Below, one piece after another: positions 7,897 to 13,229 of a DNA stretch of 16,562 bases. This DNA is from Chloroflexota bacterium (GTDB lineage: Bacteria; Chloroflexota; Anaerolineae; UBA4142). The notes under the pieces are model-generated. The model saw only the letters and a program-made list of their open reading frames with translations, searched no databases and had not been told where the DNA came from. The position numbers were made by a program, and so were the translations under genes. The stretch spans positions 1 to 16,562 of the forward strand of contig JAMCQI010000064.1 of NCBI GenBank assembly GCA_023381515.1. The letters run 5' to 3'. How positions within the stretch are numbered: position 1 is the first letter of the stretch; every line of letters begins with the position of its first letter.

Positions 7897-8664
7897 GTGG
7901 CAAAGTACAAGATTCAACCTGTGAGCACCGGTTCATTTGCCAAGGCGGAGACGTCGCTGTTGTACTATCTGGCGGATGATCGCAATCCCGGCATCAAGAT
8001 CCCGGCCGTTTACTGGATGTTCGTGGTTCGCGGGGCGGACACATTGGTTATCGTCGACAACGGGCCGGGCGATCCGCAAGTCTGGGGGACCCGCTACCAT
8101 CACCTCTACGACCGGACGCCCGAGCAAGACCCCATTGCCGCACTGAAGAACATTGGAATTTCGGCCGAGGATGTCGACGTTGTAATCAACACCCATCTGC
8201 ATTGGGACCACTGCCATGCAAACCACCGGTTCCCCAAGGCAACAATCCGCATTCAACAAAGAGAGATCATCGAAGCCTTGAATCCGGTCCCGGCACACCG
8301 GTCTCTATACACTCCCGTAAGCGCCAATCCTCCGTGGACTCAAGCTTTGGGTCAAACCGTCCCGGTGAACGGCGATGCCGAGATTCTACCCGGCATCACT
8401 GCCATCGCGCTGCCGAGCCATACGATCGGTTTCCAGGGAGTGCTGGTCGAGACTGCAGAAGGACCGATTCTGATCGCCGGAGATATTCTACCCTATTTCG
8501 ACAACTGGACCGGTCGATGGGGGTACAAACACATTCCGAGCGGGATCTTCGAAGCCAGCCTTCACGAGTACTATGCCTGTTTCGACAAAATCGAGAAGAT
8601 CGCGCCGGTTGCGATTTTGCCGGGAGTCGATCCAAAGGTGTCAGCAAAACAGGTCTATGGATAG
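7897..8664 (+). CDS. Metallo-beta-lactamase-fold hydrolase, lactonase-like
   Basis: A 255-residue protein resembling the N-acyl-homoserine-lactonase / pyridoxolactonase branch of the metallo-beta-lactamase fold, which opens lactone rings. The motif HLHWDH (His100, His102, Asp104, His105) and the later His175 (LPSHTIGFQ) and Asp196 (LIAGD) are present. The final ligand, normally His in a PGHD-type motif, is Val244 (LPGVDP). The metal centre may therefore be altered or hold one metal. The GTG start is chosen from AAGGAG 6 bases upstream. The stop overlaps the next gene's ATG by 8 bases. Lying between an aldehyde dehydrogenase and an SDR, it could hydrolyse a sugar lactone; this is inference. 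Confidence 0.85.
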   Translation: MAKYKIQPVSTGSFAKAETSLLYYLADDRNPGIKIPAVYWMFVVRGADTLVIVDNGPGDPQVWGTRYHHLYDRTPEQDPIAALKNIGISAEDVDVVINTHLHWDHCHANHRFPKATIRIQQREIIEALNPVPAHRSLYTPVSANPPWTQALGQTVPVNGDAEILPGITAIALPSHTIGFQGVLVETAEGPILIAGDILPYFDNWTGRWGYKHIPSGIFEASLHEYYACFDKIEKIAPVAILPGVDPKVSAKQVYG

Positions 8665-9565
8665 GCTCCATAGCGGTGGAACCTGGAACGGGCCTCTGAC
8701 CACTGGCTCCTCAAAGCCATTTACTCTGGTTACGGGCGGTGCTGGCCGTTTGGGGCAGGCGCTGGTCGCGTCGCTCGTCCAGCACGGTTGTCGAGTCCGA
8801 GTATTCGACCTTGCCGCCGCCGTTGCCCACGCGCGGTTCCATTCTGAGGTCGAAACCGTCGCCGGCGACCTTTGCACACAGAACGATGTCAAAGCCGCGG
8901 TCGAGGGAGTTGATATCGTCATTCACCTGGCAGCGATCATGGCGCCTCAAAGCGAGCAGCAGCCCGACACCGCGTACAAGGTCAATGTAAGTGGAACGCA
9001 AACCCTACTCGACGCGCTTCCCGACGGCGTCCATCTCATTCACGCTTCGTCAGTCGCTGCTTACGGCGTTCCAAAGTCGATCCCGGTGACGACAGACCAC
9101 CCGCAAGATCCAGTGGACGTCTATGGCAAAACCAAGCAGGAGTCCGAGTCCCTTGTCCGAACGCGCGCCTCGCATTGGACGATCCTGCGAATCGCGCCCA
9201 TTTCTGTGCCAGCCGTTTACGATCTTCCCGAGCCGTGGCCTTTTGCCCGAGAACAGAAAGTCGAATTCGTGGCGACCCAGGACGTGGTAACAGCCGTGAC
9301 CAAGTTAGCAGCGGGCCCGCAGAGCAGCGGATCGATTCTCAATCTCGCGGGCGGGGCGGGTTGGCAAATGACCGCTCAGGAATATTCGAACGCGGTATCG
9401 CAAGCCCTTCATCTCGACCCGGCCTGGGCCACCTTCCAGGCAAGCCCCGGCTGGGGCGGATGGTACGATACGACCGCATCACAGGAACTCTTGAATTACC
9501 AACTGACCCGTTTCCCGGCTTACATCGAAATGCTAAAGTCGCTTTATCGAGACCTCATCGGGTGA
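8657..9565 (+). CDS. NAD-dependent epimerase/dehydratase-family SDR
   Basis: A 302-residue extended short-chain dehydrogenase. The Rossmann nucleotide motif TGGAGRLG is at 26-33, after a short non-conserved N-terminal tail. An acidic residue in VFDL (about 48-51) suggests NAD. D-I-V-I-H-L-A-A-I (about 86-94) is a typical core strand, and the catalytic Ser131/132 and Tyr156-x-x-x-Lys160 (YGKTK) are intact. ATG 8657 is preferred because ATGGATAG overlaps the stop of the upstream gene, a typical coupled start; earlier in-frame starts lie deep in that gene. The family covers sugar epimerases and also dehydrogenases such as uronate dehydrogenase, which makes lactones. Its partner lactonase-like and aldehyde dehydrogenase genes make a dehydrogenase role plausible, but the substrate is unknown. 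Confidence 0.85.
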   Translation: MDRLHSGGTWNGPLTTGSSKPFTLVTGGAGRLGQALVASLVQHGCRVRVFDLAAAVAHARFHSEVETVAGDLCTQNDVKAAVEGVDIVIHLAAIMAPQSEQQPDTAYKVNVSGTQTLLDALPDGVHLIHASSVAAYGVPKSIPVTTDHPQDPVDVYGKTKQESESLVRTRASHWTILRIAPISVPAVYDLPEPWPFAREQKVEFVATQDVVTAVTKLAAGPQSSGSILNLAGGAGWQMTAQEYSNAVSQALHLDPAWATFQASPGWGGWYDTTASQELLNYQLTRFPAYIEMLKSLYRDLIG

Positions 9566-9598
9566 TTTCGTCGTCGCCCGACTTGCGTATCACAGACT

Positions 9599-9616
9599 CA
9601 TTCTCGTCCGAGAATG
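9599..9616 (+). promoter_or_regulatory. Small hairpin before the DUF362 gene
   Basis: CATTCTC (9599-9605) pairs perfectly with GAGAATG (9610-9616) around a GTCC loop. It lies 6 bases ahead of the ribosome site AAGGAAGG (9623-9630). It may protect or tune the downstream mRNA. There is no T-run, so it is not a terminator. Confidence 0.5.
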
Positions 9617-9635
9617 CCACATAAGGAAGGAAAAA

Positions 9636-10583
9636 ATGCGTGAGGAAGAATTGCTCGTCATGGAGAGACAGTTGCCCGACGCCATCCAGTGGAAACATCG
9701 TCTGGGTAACCAATACACTCAAAAGGGCCGGTCACTCGTGGCCAAGGTTACGCGCCCGGAAATCAGCGTCAAGCAGTCCATCGACATGGCGGTCAAGGCA
9801 ATCGGCGGGATCAAACAAGCCATCCGGCCTGACGACAAGGTATTGCTCAAGGCCAATTTCAACAGCGACGATCCGTTCCCGGCGTCGACCGATCTAGGGT
9901 TCCTGACCGCAGTCATCGAACTCTTGCGTGAAGAAGGGATCCACGACCTGACGCTCGGCGAGAGATCCGGTTGGCCCTGGATGCCAACCGACCGGGTGCT
10001 GCGGCGGATGAAAGTATACGATGCGATGAAAGCACTGGACGTACCGGTCATCGATTTTGACCACGCCGAGTACGTGGATGTCCAGCTCGAGGGAAGCGTC
10101 TTTTTCCCATCGATCGGCATCCCCAAGCCGGTCCTGGATTTCGACAAGATCATTTATCTTCCGTGCATGAAGCACCATTTTCTTGCGGGGTTCACGATGA
10201 GCATCAAGCTCACGACGGGGATGGTCTACGTCGTGGACATGAAGCATTTGCATTTTCACGAACCACTCAAGGAAAAGATCGCAGAATTCGCTCTCGCCGT
10301 CCAACCGGATTTGATCATCATGGACGGCCGGAAGGCATTCATCAGCGACGGACCCGATCACGGTACTCTCGTCGAGCCCGGCGTGATCATGGCTTCCGGA
10401 GATCAACTGGCGATCGACGTAGAAGGCGTGCGGATTCTCCAATCGTACGGCCCGCCGGCGAGTAAGGAAGCCGTCTATCTGATTGCGGGGGACGTGTGGG
10501 AACTCGATCAAATCGCTCGGGCGCGCATGTTCGGAATCGGCGCAACGAGCGATGATAAGATCCAAATCATCAAAGTGAACTGA
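9636..10583 (+). CDS. DUF362-domain protein
   Basis: A 315-residue cytoplasmic protein of the DUF362 family, whose biochemical role is poorly defined. Family landmarks are visible: DDKVLLKANFNSDDP (about 66-80, the usual lysine-P-N segment), T-D-L-G-F-L-T-A-V-I (85-94), LPCMKHHFLAGFTMSIKLTTGM (175-196) corresponding to the LPKlKTH...lKN-G region, and the late MDGRKAF (229-235) with GPDHGT. No ferredoxin-like Cys cluster is present, unlike some fusions of this family. There is no signal peptide or membrane segment. AAGGAAGG 5 bases upstream supports ATG 9636; a second ATG at 9660 is possible. Its place in the same-strand cluster suggests a role in the same pathway. Confidence 0.85.
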   Translation: MREEELLVMERQLPDAIQWKHRLGNQYTQKGRSLVAKVTRPEISVKQSIDMAVKAIGGIKQAIRPDDKVLLKANFNSDDPFPASTDLGFLTAVIELLREEGIHDLTLGERSGWPWMPTDRVLRRMKVYDAMKALDVPVIDFDHAEYVDVQLEGSVFFPSIGIPKPVLDFDKIIYLPCMKHHFLAGFTMSIKLTTGMVYVVDMKHLHFHEPLKEKIAEFALAVQPDLIIMDGRKAFISDGPDHGTLVEPGVIMASGDQLAIDVEGVRILQSYGPPASKEAVYLIAGDVWELDQIARARMFGIGATSDDKIQIIKVN

Positions 10584-10608
10584 GGCGAGACAGGTCTGCC
10601 ACTTACGC

Positions 10609-10624
10609 ATGGCCGTCAGGCCAT
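10609..10624 (+). promoter_or_regulatory. Small hairpin between the DUF362 and small-protein genes
   Basis: ATGGCC (10609-10614) pairs with GGCCAT (10619-10624) around GTCA. No T-run follows. It is a possible mRNA-processing or stabilising element between two genes in the same direction. Confidence 0.35.
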
Positions 10625-10660
10625 CGCGAGGGGTTGTGGCATAAAGGGGATTTACTTCTG

Positions 10661-10966
10661 ATGGAAATAGACGGGGTAAAGGACTATGCCGTTGGACTGG
10701 CTGCGCGGCTTGAAGGGACGCCCGTCGAGTCTGAGATGCGAGCCATCGTAAAGGACCTTGAATGGGCGATGAAGAAAGTGTACGTGCGAAAACCTTCGGG
10801 CAAGGAACGAGTTGAGTCGATCGCCGCGAGCGCGAGGAAGCTGTCGGATTCACTCGATCCAGCGCGCGGCTGGAACGATTCTGCACACGAGGCGTTCGAC
10901 GAGCTCGAGGACTCTGTGCGTCGCTTGCGCATCGAGATCGCGCGGGACACGCAGACGGCTACTTGA
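10661..10966 (+). CDS. Small hypothetical helical protein
   Basis: A 101-residue protein that I do not recognise. It is rich in Glu, Lys, Arg, Ala and Ser, has no signal peptide, cysteine or membrane segment, and looks mostly alpha-helical, with helical stretches near residues 3-40 and 75-97 around a Pro/Gly break. AAAGGGGA (10643-10650) lies 10 bases ahead of ATG 10661; the in-frame TTG at 10634 is a weaker choice. It begins 77 bases after the DUF362 gene and is followed 81 bases later by an inverted repeat, so it may be the last gene of the catabolic operon. It could also be an unrelated small gene. Confidence 0.55.
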   Translation: MEIDGVKDYAVGLAARLEGTPVESEMRAIVKDLEWAMKKVYVRKPSGKERVESIAASARKLSDSLDPARGWNDSAHEAFDELEDSVRRLRIEIARDTQTAT

Positions 10967-11315
10967 CGCTCCAATATGGCCGGATCATCTCGCGCGATCC
11001 TTATGCACGGCGTCGATCGACCAATGGGAAACAATGCTCGGACTACGAACAAGACCTTCCAGGCTTGGCACCGGAAGGTCTTGTTGTCGCGGGGGCTGCT
11101 CCTATGCCACCTTCTGGCGAGTTCGAGAACGCAGATTGCCGGGTCAGGGCGGTTTGATAATCAGCTGACATTTTGGTCGCGAGTGGGCCAACAAATCACC
11201 CTGAACCCAGCGAAGGGTCCCATTCCACCAGCAGAGATTCTTCGCTCCGCTCAGAAGTGCGCTCAAGCCGACTCTGCTAATGCCCTGGTTGCCGGGCCTG
11301 GAGTACGCCGCCGTG
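10967..11315. other. Gene-free stretch with a strong inverted repeat and a repeat remnant
   Basis: No convincing gene is seen here. It holds a 13-bp hairpin (11048-11085) and, at about 11196-11258, a stretch resembling the short dispersed intergenic repeats of Chloroflexota-type genomes (tcaccctgaa...cgaagggtcc and agagattcttcgctccgctc). The second resemblance is from memory. Confidence 0.5.
11048..11085 (+). terminator. 13-bp inverted repeat, probable operon-end hairpin
   Basis: AACAAGACCTTCC (11048-11060) is perfectly complementary to GGAAGGTCTTGTT (11073-11085) with a 12-base loop. It follows the small-protein gene by 81 bases. The 3' arm ends TTGTTG rather than in a pure T-run, so it may be a weak or bidirectional terminator. 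Confidence 0.6.
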
Positions 11316-12320
11316 ATGACGGAAAGAGATAGAGTCAAGGCCAGTCTGACGTTCGCCAAGCCCGATCGAGTTCCGCGCGACTTGTGGGCTTGGCCTTTTG
11401 TCATCCTGTTTCGACGGCAAGAGCTAGATACCCTCACGGCCGAGTTTCCACTGGATATCGGCTCCGTCGGGTCACGTTACGGCTGGAGCGAGCAAGCCAT
11501 CACAGAGTGTGCCAAGGCGGGCACATATGTAGATGACTGGGGAAGCGTCTGGCACGTGAGCGAGCCCGGGCTCTTGGGCGAGGTGAAAGTGCCTTTACTG
11601 GCCCGCTGGGAGGCGTTCGATCGATTTGAACCGCCTTGGAGATTAATCCGAGAGCGTGATCTCTCCAAGATAAATCGAGAATGCGGTCAGAGCAGCAAGT
11701 TCATGTTGTCTGGGGTATCCGCGCGTCCGTTCGAACGCTTACAGTTTCTGCGCGGCACAGAAGAACTGTTCGTAGATATCGCTAACGGGACCAGGGAGTT
11801 CTCGGGGCTTTTGAAGATCGTCCACGAGTTCTACCTGGAAGACATTCGCAGTTGGTGCAAATCTGACGTGGATGGCATCCTTTTCATGGATGATTGGGGG
11901 GCAAACGATCGCCTGCTGATCAATCCGGCCGTATGGCGCGAGATTTTTAAGCCGCTCTATAAGGATTATTGTGACGAGATCCACGCCGGCGGCAAGTTCG
12001 CGTTCTTTCACTCGGACGGAAACATCGAGGCGATCTTCCGAGACCTCATCGAGGTTGGAATCGATTCGATCAATTCGCAACTTTCATGCATGCAAATTGA
12101 CGAGCTCGCTCGACTCTACAAGAGCAAGGTAACATTTTGGGGTGAATTAGACCAACTACACCTTCTGCCTTTCGCCAATACTCATCAAATTCGGCAGGCG
12201 GTTGGTCGTTTGCGCTCCGCGTTCGACGATGGGTCCGGCGGTGTAATTGCTCAATGCGTGTGGGGCAAGGATGCCCCAATGAACAACATCCGGGCCGTGT
12301 TCGACGCGTGGAATCGATGA
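11316..12320 (+). CDS. Uroporphyrinogen decarboxylase-family (MtaA/CmuA-like) protein
   Basis: A 334-residue protein of the URO-D barrel family, which includes heme decarboxylases and cobamide-dependent methyltransferases. Family features are the start TERDRVKASLTFAKPDRVP, YVDDWGSVWH (71-80), a central ILFMDDWG (188-195), FFHSDGNIEAI (230-240), and the C-terminal C-x-x-G-KDAPMNNIRAVFDAW. In MtaA-type methyltransferases zinc is held by His-x-Cys and a later Cys. Here the first pair is His232-Ser-Asp234, while Cys314 is kept. It is therefore an uncharacterised branch, and neither decarboxylase nor classical methyltransferase activity can be assumed. ATG 11316 matches the family's usual start; GGAG at 11300-11303 is a weak ribosome site. 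It is probably transcribed apart from the upstream cluster. Confidence 0.85.
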   Translation: MTERDRVKASLTFAKPDRVPRDLWAWPFVILFRRQELDTLTAEFPLDIGSVGSRYGWSEQAITECAKAGTYVDDWGSVWHVSEPGLLGEVKVPLLARWEAFDRFEPPWRLIRERDLSKINRECGQSSKFMLSGVSARPFERLQFLRGTEELFVDIANGTREFSGLLKIVHEFYLEDIRSWCKSDVDGILFMDDWGANDRLLINPAVWREIFKPLYKDYCDEIHAGGKFAFFHSDGNIEAIFRDLIEVGIDSINSQLSCMQIDELARLYKSKVTFWGELDQLHLLPFANTHQIRQAVGRLRSAFDDGSGGVIAQCVWGKDAPMNNIRAVFDAWNR

Positions 12321-12390
12321 AGTAGCACCGCTCGAATTCCTCCGAAGTCACGCCTTCGGGGAGGTTCCAGAGAATGACTGACTCGATCAT
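12319..12390 (-). pseudogene. Possible remnant of an EthD-like gene
   Basis: Reading the minus strand from ATG 12390-12388 gives about 24 residues beginning MIESVILWNLPEGVTSEEFE. This resembles the N-terminus of small EthD / antibiotic-monooxygenase-fold proteins (a hydrophobic strand, then a Gly turn and E-E-F-E-x-x-Y helix). The likeness stops where the opposite-strand URO-D gene ends, so this looks like a broken gene. The match is short and could be chance. Confidence 0.3.
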
Positions 12391-12677
12391 GACGATTGAG
12401 CTCGCGCAGGCCGGGTCCGGGGAACCGGGTTCTCGCCATGACGCGGGCGTAATCGTTTCTCCGCGTTCCCGGACTGGATGGGAGATGTCGTTTCGGTGCC
12501 ATGACGCGCCATGCTATGCTTGCCGTGCCAGGCCGCCAACCCTAGCACCGGCGGGTCCCACTCGTGCCGGGGTTCGCATTGACACATTTCGATCACGACG
12601 CGGTTGCCATCGAAGCTTGCTGAAACCATAAAGGTCTCTCCGAGGACTATACTCGGACGCGGCGCGTTCCCGGCGAA

Positions 12678-12826
12678 GGCGACCACAAGGGATCGCCCCT
12701 ACATGTGGCTAACCACCAGACCTAATCTGGTGATTGTACACATCGCGTAGGGGCAGCGCCTTGTGCCTGCCCAATTGTGGGCGACCACAAGGGATCGCCC
12801 CTACATGTGGCTAACCACCAGACCTA
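12678..12826. repeat. MITE-like repeat: two 47-bp direct copies plus an inverted relative
   Basis: Identical 47-bp copies lie at 12678-12724 and 12780-12826, beginning ggcgaccacaagggatcgcc. Between them, 12747-12772 is an inverted relative (19 of 26 positions complementary to 12779-12804, with a 6-base loop). This gives a large hairpin. The end of copy 1 forms another hairpin, CACCAGA/TCTGGTG (12714-12732). I recall similar dispersed repeats in intergenic regions of environmental bacteria. No coding capacity. Confidence 0.8.
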
Positions 12827-12830
12827 TACG

Positions 12831-12858
12831 TTGCGTGGGAGGCGATACGTAGTATAAT
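12831..12858 (+). promoter_or_regulatory. Candidate sigma-70-type promoter for the leader and kimA-like gene
   Basis: A perfect -10 box TATAAT (12853-12858) stands 16 bases after TTGCGT (12831-12836), which matches the first three bases of the -35 consensus. Transcription would start near 12865, just before a structured RNA that ends in an intrinsic terminator. The upstream repeat (12678-12826) ends only 4 bases before the -35 box. Confidence 0.55.
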
Positions 12859-12864
12859 GTGAAC

Positions 12865-13025
12865 GAACGCTTGGCTTGCGCCGGGGCACGTGTCGTGCGC
12901 CCTGGCGCAAGAGCGAGTAAAATCAGGATTGCACCTAACGGTAATCGCAGTCCAATCACAAGATGTTTTTCACAAAGCACCATTCTTTTGATACGCTTGC
13001 GCGCATCAATGGCAGGTGCTTTTTT
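12865..13025 (+). ncRNA. Structured leader RNA (candidate attenuator/riboswitch) or small RNA
   Basis: About 160 bases from the predicted start to a T-run. Helix 1: CTTGCGCC (12875-12882) with GGCGCAAG (12904-12911), extended inward by GGGC/GCCC and outward by CGCT (12868-12871)/AGCG (12912-12915). Helix 2: GGATTGC (12926-12932) with GCAGTCC (12947-12953, one G-U pair), capped by ACC-TAAC-GGT (12933-12942) with an AATC bulge. Helix 3 is the terminator at 12974-13025. A second GCACC (12931-12935) in helix 2 could compete for the terminator's GGTGC arm. This is the layout of a ligand-controlled attenuator ahead of the K+ importer. By eye I cannot match it to the ydaO c-di-AMP class or another known class. 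It could instead be a free-standing small RNA. Confidence 0.5.
12974..13025 (+). terminator. Intrinsic terminator upstream of the kimA-like gene
   Basis: AAAGCACC (12974-12981) pairs with GGTGCTTT (13015-13022), and T20-T25 makes a six-T run. The inner arm TTGAT-CGC (12988-12996) pairs with GCG-ATCAA (13001-13009) around a TTGC loop, with one mismatch. It is a textbook rho-independent terminator, lying about 205 bases before the coding start. Confidence 0.85.
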
Positions 13026-13229
13026 GGTTAGTGGACGTCGCGGACTTGCTGTTCGGCCTGTTGCGTCAAGAGTGCCGCTGGGGTGCCGCCTGCAGGCGGT
13101 TGGCTCAGAGATGCAGACGGGCCGCCTGGAGCGGGCAGTTGGGTTTGAACCGCAGCCGCGATGCCGGCTGATGCCGGGAGCGCCTTTTGTGATTGATCGA
13201 GTGTCAACCTCTACGCGGAGAATCAGCCA

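Larger units (their letters stand above)
12321..13229. other. Long gene-free stretch before the potassium importer
   Basis: About 900 bases with no convincing gene on either strand. The left part (12391-12677) shows nothing I can support. The middle holds a repeat element (12678-12826). The right part holds a promoter, structured leader and terminator (12831-13025). Then come about 200 bases of GC-rich leader, with a 14-base palindrome CCGCCTGCAGGCGG at 13086-13099 and a CCGGC-tgat-GCCGG hairpin near the gene. Confidence 0.6.

Noticed and set aside
6681..7910. Minus-strand open frame of 409 codons
   Set aside because: It lies opposite the aldehyde dehydrogenase, whose catalytic motifs are intact on the plus strand; its own sequence has no family pattern.
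12387..12686. Minus-strand open frame of 99 codons
   Set aside because: No recognisable pattern and no good ribosome site; it could be debris, but I cannot support it as a gene.
13086..13099. 14-base palindrome CCGCCTGCAGGCGG as an operator
   Set aside because: It is a GC-rich self-complementary stretch in a GC-rich leader with no second copy; chance is a sufficient explanation.
12860..13229. ydaO-type c-di-AMP riboswitch ahead of the kimA-like gene
   Set aside because: I looked for the GGGGUGAAUC-, CGGGGGAACC- and AGCUAACC-type segments and did not see them. A covariance-model scan would be decisive.
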